Assembly (NCBI RefSeq): GCF_000208745.1 | Contig: NC_030854.1 | Location: forward strand, 810,743-874,742 | Direction: 5' to 3' | Source: Theobroma cacao | Taxonomy: Eukaryota; Streptophyta; Magnoliopsida; Malvales; Malvaceae | Length of the DNA stretch: 64,000 nt | Shown here: one piece after another, positions 36,999 through 48,699 of the stretch | Layout of the letters: each line of letters starts with the position of its first letter | Position numbering within the stretch: position 1 is the stretch's first letter | Program-made: the position numbers and the translations under genes | Notes under the pieces: generated by a model | Told to the model about the DNA's origin: nothing | The model's input: only the letters and a program-made list of their open reading frames with translations | The model's database searches: none

Positions 36999-39733
36999 CA
37001 CTTCCAGTTTCCAAACTGTAACTCTCTCTCTCTCTAAAAGCTTCAGGTTTTGTCCATCAAAGAGACAAGGTTTTGTCTGTTCTGCTTCCTAAATAGTACT
37101 AGCAATCCACTTCTGGTCCTCATCCTGAAACATTTGGTGAGTTCTCTAATGGGTGGGGCCTGATCGGGATAAAGGGAATCGGATCCGCTGCCACGTGTCA
37201 TTCGACACGTATCGCCATGGAGTTGAGTTGAATCTGGCTCCTCATTCCGAACGTGGGAATCTCCAAGTCCCAACCCACTGGCAACTGTTTCCAGCATTTC
37301 GAGAGACCCTGTCTTGATCCCCACCGTTGGATTTAAAAGATTGGCGGTGACATCTGTCTTGCTTTTATAGTTTACTATTATTTTTTTATTATAATAAATA
37401 TATTTAATCACTAGAATTTAATTATTATTAAATATAATTATGTCATAAAATAAAAATTTAATACATTTGAGTATGTGAAATTATTATTAATCAAATTTGT
37501 TACGGGTCATGTCTAATAGAGATAAAGTGAGTCATGAATATATAAATATATATCATTATTTAATAATTTAGATTAAAAATATAGAACCGTAATAAGTAGT
37601 ATTAAAGATTTAAATTTTTCACTAATGTGAGATTTTTACGAAAAATATGAAAGTTAAAATAGATCTAGATTAATATAAAAGTTTCTATCATTTAATATTA
37701 AAGAGTCAATGCAATATAATTGAATGAAATAAAATATTAAAAATTTTATATTAATAAAAAATAAGTTGAATTTTAAATATATAAATATAAATTTAGTAAA
37801 TTAAAAATGTAAGCTCATAGGACGATTAAACTTTTCTCGAGGATTCCAGCTAGGGTGCTCCATTTGTGGCCAAGAAAATTCTGAAATTTCTGCTGCTTTC
37901 GGTCACGAGTTTTAAAAAGGCATTCCAGGGTTCAACCAATAAAGCATTGGCTAACGCTGTCCACAATTATCCAGCCAAAACCGATTTCTCAATCTAATCC
38001 AATGCCCTTTTTGGTACATAATGGTAACATTTCGACACCACTCGATGGACCCAATTTCGTTCATCGTGTTTTGTTCACTTCTTGCATAGCCATGGATTAC
38101 AAGTTACAAGATTCTGAGAAGTCGACATATTCATTTATTCAGTCCAATACACAGAATTTGTTAGCAGACCAGGGCTTTGGGTCTTTCATGACGGGCTGCT
38201 AATTGAGACAACATAGGCCTGATGCGATCTGGGTTTTCAGCCGAGTTCTTGGATCCTTGTCATAAGATCACTGACTCTCCACACATTGGAAGAACTTTCT
38301 CCTCTCAAGGATTCAACGATCGTCCTTGTTAGCCGACGGTTACTGTCACAATCAGCGTTGACAAGAATACCTTCGTAGCCTTCGAGAGCAAACATAGGCT
38401 CTGAGCGGGTTGGCTTCTAGCTCAGTCTAAGTCGTAGAAAGCTGCTAAATGTGTTTGTTGCTGTCTACTGGAAAATCCAAATCCATCAGAGTAGACTTGT
38501 GGTGTCGATTGTCGTCTCCAGTCTCCATGCCAAAAACACAAGGAAGTTATTATTATAAATGACGGAAGACTTTCCCAACATGGTCCATTGTCAGTTGCCT
38601 GGAGTAGAATGGTCCTCCACGTTTTGTCCATATTTCATTCAAGTTTTTGCATAGTAGCTAGCAACTAGCTAGATAGGCCTTCCCCTTTGAAGGGCATGGA
38701 CGGGATTGCCATTCATTCACTCACGAGGATGACTTCAAGGTTTATTTTACTCAAAAAGAACTGACAGCCTGCAATGCGTGTACCCTTCTGGTTCGAGTGC
38801 TTCAAAATCCAAAAATTTGACCATAGGGACATAATCCACTGTTAAATCCTTGGTGTGGTAGGTTTATCACTCTGTCATTTCCTTCTAGTCCTGTTTTCTT
38901 CTAATGATCAAATCTCATCCCTACTCAAGCACCAAGAACTGATGCCATTGGTTCAGGTCCAAACCCTTTAACCCATTCATAAACCTGTTCTTGATAGCCT
39001 CAGCCGCAATCATCATATCCAAAATGTCTAGAACTATCAGTCTCACCTTGTTGAAATTTATAATCTCCACTTACCTATCGCCTTTCAAAGTGCCAGGTCT
39101 TACATTGGTAGAGATTGTTCTGCCTGTCCTGGAAAGAGTACATTGCTTGCAACTTGCAAGAGCATTGTCTTTTAATAATAAAATTGCACTGCTAGTCAAG
39201 CTCATAGAACTGAAGTCATTGGTTGAGGTCCAAATCCTTATCCCATGCGCAAAATCTGTTCCTTAAAGCCTTGGGCTCAATCATAATATCTAAAGAAAAA
39301 TGCATTGCTATTACTATTAATCATACCTTACTGAATTTTATGATCTCCCACGTTGCCATTTGTTATCATTTTTTACACGATTTATATTTGATTAGTTCCA
39401 AAGAACGACGTATTACATTGACTGATATTGTTCTGGATTTACGGAATAAACTATAATACTTGCAACTTGCAAGAGAATCACGATATTCTTCAAGCGATTA
39501 TTGATTGTATCAGAAGAATGGAGTTTAGACCCTTTTTTCTATCCCTTTTTTTTTGTTTCATATTTTTTAATGACAGAGCGTAACATTGTCAGTGCAAGGA
39601 TAAGACCGACCAACCCCTATTGTTAGACAAATATTCTTATAAATAATGGCCCTTCCCTCCAAGTTGTTTTAGAGCCATCTCTTCTAGCAATCTGATTTTC
39701 CATACTCAAGCGAGAGTTCATTTCAAACCAATC
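36999..39733. other. Intergenic region before the receptor cluster
   Basis: 36999-37090 is the probable CBM20 leader with a CT run. 37370-37830 is very AT-rich. 37830-38900 shows no coding signal. 38924-39474 is a direct repeat. The ~250 bases before 39734 are the promoter side of the first receptor gene. Confidence 0.55.
38924..39474. repeat. Direct repeat, two copies of ~240-280 bp
   Basis: Copy 1 is 38924-39162 and copy 2 is 39197-39474. Both share GAACTGA(T/A)G(C/T)CATTGGTT(C/G)AGGTCCAAA near the start (read as two halves around CATTGGTT), CTTGTTGAAATTTAT/CTTACTGAATTTTAT and GATCTCC in the middle, and end with the identical TTGCAACTTGCAAGAG. Copy 2 has indels. On the minus strand copy 1 keeps a short open frame (MMIAAEAIKNRFMNGLKGLD) that copy 2 partly retains. 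I do not recognise it. Confidence 0.7.
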
Positions 39734-42700
39734 ATGTTGCTGTCGTGTGCACTTTTATACAACAAACCAGTTCTGAATTTCTTATTGCTGTTCAATGTCA
39801 ATACATTGCTTCTGTTATGTATCATCACTTGGCTGCATTCACATTCTCCTGTGTTTGCAGCTACCACTTTGCATGCAAATGAGACAGACAGGCTAGCTTT
39901 ACTCGCCATCAAGGCTCAGTTAACCCAGGATCCACTTGGGTTAACGAGCTCGTGGAATGATTCTCTCCATTTCTGCAACTGGAGTGGAGTCATTTGCGGT
40001 CACGGGCATCAAAGAGTAATCACCTTGAACCTTAGTTATCATGATTTGGTAGGTTCTCTCTCTCCCTATGTAGGGAACCTCACCTTTCTTCGAGGTATCA
40101 GCCTTGAACAGAACTACTTTCATGGTGAAATTCCGCCAGAAGTTGGCCGCCTAAGTGGGCTCAGGTACCTGAATTTTTCTAACAACTCCCTGTCAGGAGA
40201 GATCCCAGCCAATCTATCTGGCTGTTCTAACCTCATTATGCTTCGTTTGGGGTTCAACAAGTTGATTGGAAAGATCCCATATCAGCTTGGGTCATTGCAG
40301 AAGCTTGAGAGATTTCAGCTCCACTACAACAATCTCAGTGGACCAATACCAGCTTCTTTAGGCAACCTTTCTTCTGTTAGGTCTCTGTCCTTTTCAGTTA
40401 ACAGCTTCGAGGGAACCATACCAGATGCCCTGGGACAGTTAAAGACATTAAATTTTCTTGGCCTTGGCTTGAATCAGTTAACTGGTATTGTTCCTCCCTC
40501 AATATTCAACTTATCATCTATAACCATATTTACTTTGCCATTCAATCAACTCCATGGAAATCTGCCATCAAACTTGGGCTTTGCTCTTCCTAATTTGAGA
40601 GTCCTGAATATTGGTCACAATCAATTTACTGGAGCTCTTCCAGAATCATTATCCAATGGTTCAAATCTCCTTGAATTTGATATCAATGGAAGCAATTTCA
40701 CTGGGAAGGTTAATATTGATTTTGGAGGGCTACCGGTTCTCTGGTCGCTGGTTCTTGCTTCTAATCCTTTGGGGAGAGGAGAAGCTGATGATCTAGATTT
40801 CTTGAATTCTTTGACTAAATGCAGAAACTTGCAGATATTGGATCTAAGTAATGACCAGTTTGGTGGGGTTATTCCTATTTCTTTCGGCAATCTCTCAACT
40901 GAACTTGTCCAATTGAGATTGGGAGGGAATAAGTTATGGGGAAGTATTCCTACTGGGATCAAGAACCTAGTTAACTTGACTGAGCTAACAATGGAGCAAA
41001 ATAACTTGACAGGCAACATTCCAGCCGTGATCGGCAACCTTAGGATGCTACGGCTACTTGATTTATCTGAAAATCAGTTTTCAGGGAATCTTCCATCATC
41101 CATAGCCAACATAAGTCAGTTATACAAGCTTCATCTGCAAAGTAACAACTTTACTGGGAACATTCCTTCCAGTTTTGGAAATCTTACTTCCTTGCAAGAC
41201 CTGGACCTTTCTCAAAACTACCTTAGTGGAGCTATACCCAAGAATGTTATAGGTCTTTCTTCTCTAACAATATCCTTGAACCTAGCTCAAAACCAATTAA
41301 CTGGTCTGTTGCCTTCAGAAGTGAGCAATCTGAAAAATCTTGGTCACTTAGATGTTTCCGAGAATCAATTGTCTGGAGAGATTCCTAGTGGCCTAGGCAG
41401 CTGTGTAACCTTGGAACAAATCTACATGGAGGGTAATTTCTTTGAAGGTACCATTCCAAATTCTTTTAGATTCCTGAGAGGACTCCGGGACCTGGACCTG
41501 TCGAGGAACAACTTATCTGGACAAATTCCTGAATATCTTCAGCGCCTTTCCCTGATGACTTTAAATCTTTCTTTCAATGAGTTTGAAGGCATGGTGCCAA
41601 CTACTGGTGTTTTCAAAAATACAACTGCACTGTCGATTGTGGGAAACAAGAAGCTTTGTGGAGGTATACCAGAATTGAAACTGTCACCATGCAGAAACAG
41701 TAACTCAAAGAAAGGAACATTGTCACGACGACACAAGTTTATGATCGCATTTCTATCTGCATCAGTGGGGCTTGTGCTCATCGTGTCTCTTTTAATTGTT
41801 AATCGATTAAGAAAGCTGAAAAGAGAGCCTGCACTTCCTCTAGCATCTGCATCAGTCAAGAAGGAATTGCTTCCAAGAGTCTCCTACGAAAGTCTCCAGA
41901 AAGCAACTGATGGATTTTCTTCTGAAAATTTAATCGGTGCAGGCAGCTTTGGCTCTGTTTACAAAGGAATTCTTGATCAAAACGAAAACATTGTTGCTGT
42001 GAAAGTGCTCTATCTACATCAACCAGGAGCTTTAAAGAGCTTCATGGCCGAATGTGAAACTTTAAGAAATATTAGGCACCGCAATCTTGTAAAGCTGTTA
42101 ACAGCTTGCTCGAGTGTTGATTTTCAAGGCAATGAATTCAAAGCTCTGGTCTATGAATTCATGCCGAATGGGAGTTTGGAGAGTTGGTTGCACCCGGTTC
42201 CAAATGCAGGTGGTGATGGCATGGAAGACGATCTGAGGATTTTGAGCCTCACCCAAAGAGCAAACATTGCCATTGATGTTGCCTGTGCTCTGGAATATCT
42301 CCATCACCATTGCCAAAAGCCAATCGTTCACCGTGATTTGAAGCCTAGTAATATCCTTCTGGACAACGATATGACTGCTCATGTCAGTGATTTCGGGTTA
42401 GCAAAGTTCTTGCTAGAAGCCATGGAAAGATCTCAAACGAACCAAAGCAGCTCAGCTGGGCTCAAGGGAACTGTTGGTTACGCTGCACCAGGTATCTTTC
42501 ATTTGTCATTTTTACCATAAAATTATAAATTTATGGTTTTAAAGATACCAGTTTTTGCTGCATATGCATTGCATGTGGATAATTTAATATGTGAGCGACA
42601 TATTTAAAATAATAAAAATAACAAACATTCTAACAACCAGAGAATGTTTTGTAGAGTATGGCATGGGAGGTATGGCTTCAACATATGGTGATATATACAG

Positions 42701-43061
42701 CTATGGGATTCTCTTGCTGGAGATGTTTACTGGGAAAAGGCCAACTGATGAAACATTTAAAGATGGACTGGATCTCCATAATTTCGTTAAGACAGCATTG
42801 CCTGAACGAATACTAGAAGTTCTTGATCCATTGTTTGTTGCAGGAGGGGGAGGGGAAGAAGAGGAGATAGCAAATGAGGGGGGTTGCATCCTTGTAGAAA
42901 CGAAAAAGGACCTGCTGCAAAATAGCTTGACAGAGATCCTGAAAATAGGAGTTGCTTGTTCATTGGAACAACCCAGAGAGAGAATGAAACTTGGTGATGT
43001 TATCAAAGAATTGCAGCTGGTCAGGGGTCTTCTTCTTGGATCTGATATGACACAAAGATGA
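39734..43061 (+). CDS. LRR receptor-like kinase, subfamily XII, with RD-type kinase
   Basis: Two exons, 39734-42491 and 42655-43061, join in frame to 1054 residues. The N-terminus has a hydrophobic signal segment (about 1-43). LRRNT follows (ETDRLALLAIKAQLTQDPLG ... CNWSGVIC), then over 20 plant-type LRRs (NxLSGxIPxxLGNL). Then come a Cys pair (LCGG ... SPC) and a membrane span at about 670-690. The kinase shows GAGSFGSVYKG (735), AVKVL, VHRDLKPSN (H866-D868), DFGLAKF (886) and APE split by the intron. YSYGILLLEMFTGKRPTDE is in exon 2. Subfamily XII includes FLS2, EFR and Xa21, which sense microbial molecules at the plasma membrane. Its ligand is unknown. Most relatives have Cys in place of the HRD arginine, so the Arg here is unusual and contrasts with its neighbours. 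The frame is intact. Confidence 0.93.
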
Positions 43062-43988
43062 AACACTATTTAGAAATGAAATTCTTCTATTCTAGATTTA
43101 TGATTTCATGTATAGACTTCGAAATCTCTGAGACTGTTACAGTTCTGTTGCAAGGGTCTGGGATTTTGGAAATGGAATTGGAAACTCTAGTTCAGACCCT
43201 TAGCTCAAGATCCAAACCACTAACAAAAAGAGTATCAGTGTAAAAAAAAATCCAAAGCAGATTCTCATATTTTGGTGTTCAAGACAGGATCCTACTCTCG
43301 GATAATCAAATTTACCTTAAACCTTGTTCTTTTTTACCCGATGTTGAGAAAAAAAAAAACATGTGTCCGAAAGCAGAGATTGTCTGATATTATTGTCCGA
43401 AAGTATTAGAGAATACATAAAGTCAATAATTGCCAAAAATCTATGGACTTGGTTGCACTTTGTAGAGTAAAGACATTCCTGTTTTTCAATTATTTCTGCA
43501 ATTTCAATCCAAGGAACATTGTTAAACTTTTTCAAAGACAATATTTGCTAAGATAAAAGTTACATTTTGCTGAGAGAAGAAAACTACAAAATGAAGAAGA
43601 TAGGTGCTGCACACAGTTTCATTTAATTGGAACATATATATATATAGTTTAATGCAAACTGCTGAAAGGAAGTTATCCTATTGGTGGAAACTAACCACCT
43701 GATCATTCAACTGCTACAAACGTGTTCAGCAGTTGGCTATGTGTGGGATAAAGTCACTAATCCACTATGCAAGGTTGATAAACTACAACTCCTATACAAC
43801 TGCAAAAGGAAACTAACTAAAAAACAAACACTAGATATATGAAATGGAAGGCAACTTAAAAGTCTGGAAATAGATACAACTTAAACCAAAGATAAAAGGT
43901 CATGTGAATCAGTAGCACATGATTGTCTTCTTCTCCGCTTTCTTGGTGGCAAACTCCATGAACATTGGTAACCAAGCTCTGTGCAGAA
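43062..43988. other. Convergent spacer between receptor genes
   Basis: About 930 bp between the stop codons of the + and - receptor genes. It is repeated at 50216-51128 with a few percent divergence, so it is part of the segmental duplication. No independent gene. Confidence 0.7.
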
Positions 43989-46900
43989 TCAAAAACCAGA
44001 TATTGCAACTAACATGGCTTTGATATCAAGCAAGTTGTTCACAACAACAGTCATAGTCAGTCGCTCACTTGGCAATGTTGCAGCACAGGAGAGTCCGATT
44101 TTCATCATTGAAATCAAACATTCTTCTCTTCTCCTTACGGAACTGACATGAGAATTCTGGTTTTTAATTAATGCCCTCTCTTCTACATAATCTTCTCTGT
44201 TTCCTCTGACCTTCTTGTGAACATTTTCTTCTTCAAAAAGCATTGATCTGTCAACGATGTCCATGACATGTCCAGGCAAAGCCCTGTCAACGAACTCACA
44301 AATTCCGAGATCATCTTCAAAGCTGTCATCAGTTGGTCTTTTGCCTGTAAGCATCTCCAGTAACAGAATTCCATAACTGTAGGTATCTCCATGTATGGAA
44401 ACTTGGCCACCCATGCCATATTCTGCAACTTGTAATGGACCACAATTAGCCATCTTTGTATTTATATACCAACAAACATATTTCAATGCAGTAAATTGTT
44501 TTAAGTTGTTTGAAGGTTGAAAATTAAAAATTTTCAACTACTTTTGCCTATGATTACCTGATTTATTCCTATAGAAATTGTTAATTATGAGGTAACAGTG
44601 ATCCATCAACATGAAAATCATACCTGGAGGAATGTACCCCATGGAACCCTTTAGCCTGACTGACATAGTCTGACTCCTGGAGGCATTACTTGATGAATCA
44701 AAGATGAACCTTGCCAGTCCAAAGTCACCAACATGTGCAGTAATATTTTCATCAAGGAGTACATTGCTTGGCTTTAGATCGCAATGAACAATGGGTGTGA
44801 CACAATGGTGATGAAGATAATCCAAAGCAGAAGCAATATCGATGGCTATATTCAGTCTCTGGATAAGGCTCAATCTCATGCTTTGGTACTGGTCATTACC
44901 TCCAGGATGCAGCCACTGATCTAGATTTCCATTAGGCATAAACTCAAATACAAGAGCTTTGAAGTCATTTCCTTGATGATCAACAGTAGAGCAAGCGGTT
45001 ATGATCTTGAGGAGGTTGCGATGTCGCACACTTCTCAAAGCATTGCATTCATCAATGAAACTCCTAGATGCTCCTTGCTGTTGAAGGTTTAATACCTTAA
45101 TCGCAACAACTGTTTCGTCTCTGGATATAGTTCCTTTATATACCGAACCAAAACTACCTGAACCAATCAAATTTTCTTCAGAGAAGCCATCAGTTGCTTT
45201 TACAATATCTGAGTAAGACATACATAATTGCCATTCCTTCGAGAATGATGCATTGGATTGACTCCCCGAGTTTCTTACTCGATGATATGAAGCATAGGAA
45301 CAGAGAAGAAGAACAACAAATATGACTGCACCAGTTACTGGGATCACCACCTTGGGGGCAAGACGTCTTCCAGGACTTTTTCTGGTGCATGTGGGTAAAT
45401 GTAAATCCTGGACACCACCACAGAGCTTATTGTTTCCAACTACAGAAAAGGCACTTGCATTTCCAAATATGCCTGCTTGTGACACTTCACCATCAAAATC
45501 ATTATGAGAAAGATTCAGATGCTTGAGAAATAAAATCTTGCTGAGAAACTCGGGAATTTGCCCAGACAGGTTGTTGCGCGAAAGATCTATTTCTTCTAGA
45601 CCTCTTAAAGACTTCAAAGATAAAGGAATTGTTCCTTCAAATGCATTACCTTCCAAATACAGGCGTTCTAAACTAATACAACTAGCAAGGCTGCTAGGAA
45701 TCTCACCTGAAAGTCTGTTCTCTGCTAGGTCTAACTCCACAAGATTGTCCAGGTTAACAACTTCAACTGGAATTGAGCCGCTCAAAGAGTTGTTAGACAT
45801 GGACAAAGCAATTGTAAGGGAAGAAAGAGCCAGAATCTCTCTAGGTATGGTGCCACTGAGATTATTACTAGAAAAATTTAGTACTAGCAAATTTTGGCAG
45901 TTTCCCAGGCTTGGAGGTATGCTTCCCTCAAATCTATTCTCTTCCATAAAAAGCCTTATTAATGCAGTTAAATTTCCAAGTGAAAATGGCATTGATCCTG
46001 AAAATCTATTATAATTCAGATGCAGTCCCTCTAAGTTTTGAAGCTTCCCAAGAACATCAGGTAAGGTACCTTCTAATTGGTTACCTTCCATTCCTAGAGA
46101 GTACAAATTAACAAGGTTTCCAATGCCAATAGGGATGGTTCCATTAATCAGATTCCTTCCTATGGTAAAACTTTTCAACTTGTCTGAAAGGTTGGCTATG
46201 GAGCTAGGCAGTTCTCCTCCAAAAAGATTCCCAGCAAGACCTAATACTCCTAGGGTAGAAATATTAGTCAAGGAATCGAAAAAGCTTAGGTCACCAATTT
46301 TCCCAGTTCCAAGTTTGTTTTCATCAAAATTTAGTCTAATCAAATGTCCAAGATTTCCAAGATTTCGAGGAATGGTCCCAGTCAGACCATTTCCTTGAAA
46401 GTCAATTATCTGAAGTCTAGAAGCATTTGACAATGAGACAGGGATAGTTCCTGTAAAATTGTTAACACCACCAGCAAATATTTCTAGATTAGGAAGAGTG
46501 AGGCCAACATCTGGTGGTAGATGTCCCTGCAACTGGTTTTGAGTGACAGAAAAGTAGTATATAGAGGAAATATTATAAATTGAAGGAGGGATAATACCAG
46601 ATAGATAATTTCCATAAAGATGAAAAACTCCCAAGCCTGATAGCTGGCCAAGTTCATCAGGTATGGTTCCTTGTAAATTATTCTGTGCTAGTGAAAGAGC
46701 ATGAAGAGAAGAAAAATTACCTATCCAAGTTGGGATTGTTCCTGTAAGGTTGTTAGCTTGTAGCAGCAGAAATTCCAACTTCGATAATGAAGCAAGCTGG
46801 TCTGGAATTTGCCCAATTAACCCATTGAAAGCAAGACGAATTATTACAAGTTCTGTACAATGAGTTAGATTAGTAGGAATTTGCCCGCCAAAGGAATTGT

Positions 46901-47291
46901 ATGTCAAATTGAGATGCTGCAGGCGCAACAGACGACCGATTTCTTGAGGAATTTCACCACGGAAGTTATTGTTTACCAGGTTGATTCTGGTGAGGGATGT
47001 AAGGTTTCCTATGGAAGGTGGTAGGGAGCCAACTAACTTTTGATCCTCCAGGTTCAGAATTACCACTCTTCCATTCGATGGGCTGCAAGTGACGCCAACC
47101 CAGCTGCAAAAATGAACAGAATTGTTCCATGAGTCCATGACATGACGAGGATCTTGAGTTACCCGATTTTTGAAATCAAGCAAAGCTAATCGATCAGATT
47201 CATTTGCAAAAGCAGGTATCATTGCAGATTCCGAACACGAACTCATCCACAAAAGTAAAATCCCCTGAAAGAACAAACAAGTAAGCTTCAT
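43989..47291 (-). CDS. LRR receptor-like kinase, subfamily XII, non-RD (copy A)
   Basis: Two minus-strand exons, 47291-44624 and 44422-43989, join in frame to 1033 residues. A signal peptide (MKLTCLFFQGILLLWMSSCS) precedes LRRNT (ESDRLALLDFKNRVTQDP ... CSWVGVTC). About 20 LRRs follow, then LCGG...PTC, a membrane span at about 648-670 and the kinase. The kinase has GSGSFGSVYKG (from 710), VAIKVL, VHCDLKPSN (C837) and DFGLARF. The intron falls inside PPE/APE, the same place as in the + gene. The Cys before the catalytic Asp makes it non-RD, the usual form of immune receptors such as FLS2, EFR and Xa21. Such kinases often signal by partnering RD co-receptors. APE is PPE here, as in its copies. 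The frame is intact and the gene is probably functional. The ligand is unknown. Confidence 0.93.
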
Positions 47292-47487
47292 GCTTACTCC
47301 TAGAAAAAAATCAAAATTAAGAACCTAATGCCATATATCAAATTACGTAAAAGAGAAACAAATAGAGATAGAACTCATTGGAGGACCACACTATCCTGAA
47401 AATATCCAGAGATTTGAAAGTTCATCAACCGAGATGGTACAAGATTATTAAAATGATTAAACCTCTTTCTGTTTTGACTTTTGGTGC
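47292..47487 (-). promoter_or_regulatory. Conserved promoter block of the minus-strand receptor genes
   Basis: About 200 bases directly upstream of the ATG recur almost unchanged before copy B (54487-54682) and, with more changes, before copy C (58166-58370). Shared runs include AATTAAGAACCTAATGCCATA and CTCATTGGAGGACCACAC (the first read as AATTAAGAACC/TAATGCCATA). No single site can be named. Confidence 0.6.
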
Positions 47488-47798
47488 AAGTGAGTCATCT
47501 TGCATACTTACTCGTGGAAAATCTTCACTGGAACGAGACCAGCCGATGACAAGTTCAAGGATGGCCTAAACCTCCATATCTTTGCTCAAGATTGGCTAAT
47601 ACTCCGGACAGGGTAATTGAAGTGGCTGTTCCCACAATCCTGGAAGACGTACGCATGCACTTAAAGTTCAAGATATCGACCAGGCAAGCTCAAGAAGTAA
47701 CATTCTAAAAGAAAAGCATGAAGATGAAAGATGTTATCAGAATATTGCAAGAAACTGTTCATCAAAGCATGAACATCGCTGATGTCAGGTTGTTGAAA
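47488..47798 (+). pseudogene. Decayed opposite-strand receptor kinase tail (unit A)
   Basis: On the + strand, with frameshifts, it reads FTGTRPADDKFKDGLNLHIFAQDW, then PDRVIEVAVPTILED, then MKMKDVIRILQETVHQSMNI (the first in two parts: FTGTRPADDKF, KDGLNLHIFAQDW). This aligns with FTGKRPTDETFKDGLDLHNF, PERILEVLDP and MKLGDVIKELQLVRG of the intact + gene. Only the C-terminal kinase lobe remains. The remnant lies about 200 bp upstream of the minus gene, head to head. Confidence 0.75.
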
Positions 47799-47801
47799 AA
47801 A

Positions 47802-47804
<3 letters not shown>

Positions 47805-47833
<29 letters not shown>

Positions 47834-47992
47834 AGCTGGTCAAGAGTCATGTTGACAATCATATCACAGGATAGCTGCTTTTCCATCGTATTAGACTTNC
47901 TATATATATATATATATATATATATATAAGCTGGTCAAGAGTCATGTTGACAATCATATCACAGGATAGCTGCTTTTCCATCGTATTAGACT
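47805..47992. other. Single N flanked by a ~93-bp duplicated sequence (assembly join)
   Basis: One N at 47899. The sequence from the (TA)n run through AAGCTGGTCAAGAGTCATG to TTAGACTT occurs immediately on both sides. Unit B at 55001-55080 has it once. The most likely cause is an unmerged contig overlap. Confidence 0.85.
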
Positions 47993-48000
47993 TTTGTGTT

Positions 48001-48690
48001 TTCGTGCAGTAAATGTGTCAGATACGATTAGATACGAAACACGTTATAATTATAAATAAGATATTATTTAATATTTATATTTTAAATTTAAAATATGTAC
48101 ACGTATACGTTTAATAAATTTATAATATGACACAATACAATTAACACACTTATTAAATGTATCAATATACGACACGATTAATAACACGTTTAACACAATT
48201 AAATAAAAATATTTATAATTAAATATAATTTTATTATTTAGATTTAAAATCTATAATTATAAAAATAATTATAATAAAATAAAAATAATAATAACATCAA
48301 ATATAATAAAATTTAATATAAATAACATATATAAAATTCATTATCATATAATATAATAAAATACATAATTAACATCTAACCTTCAAATACTAATAATATA
48401 AAAAATCATTCATAATTTTCAATTGTAATAATTACATTATTATTTTTATAAAATTAAAAAAACTTATTAAAATAATTATTTAAAATTATTTATATAAGAT
48501 TAAAATAATATTTAACTATTAATTTTTAATAAGTTAATAAACATGTCACTTATACACGTTTAAACACGATATCACGATAATGTAAACGTGTTTTAAACGT
48601 ATTTGTCATGTCTAACACGTTATGACATCAAAATTTTCGTATTTTAACGTGTCAGATATGATTAGATACGAAACACGTTAAAATTTAATT
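48001..48690. repeat. AT-rich element with ~37-bp flanking direct repeats
   Basis: GTGTCAGATACGATTAGATA (48015 on) continues CGAAACACGTTA. It recurs as GTGTCAGATATGATTAGATA (48649 on) with the same continuation. The ~600 bases between are over 80 percent A+T and hold ACACGTTTAAACACG-type motifs. The whole tract recurs in unit B (55098-55775), so it predates the duplication. It may be a non-autonomous transposon, but I cannot assign a family. Confidence 0.55.
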
Positions 48691-48699
48691 CAAAACCTG

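Noticed and set aside
42538..42654. Possible alternative start of a separate kinase gene at 42591
   Set aside because: This is the intron of the 39734-43061 gene. The junction AAP|E is in frame and matches the intron position of the other copies.
44183..44443. 86-codon minus-strand ORF repeated at 51323-51583
   Set aside because: It is a shadow frame of receptor exon 2. It is identical in both copies only because the DNA is.
45523..46398. Plus-strand ORFs of 91-163 codons in the LRR regions
   Set aside because: These are antisense shadows of regular LRR coding repeats. They recur in copies B, C and D at matching places.
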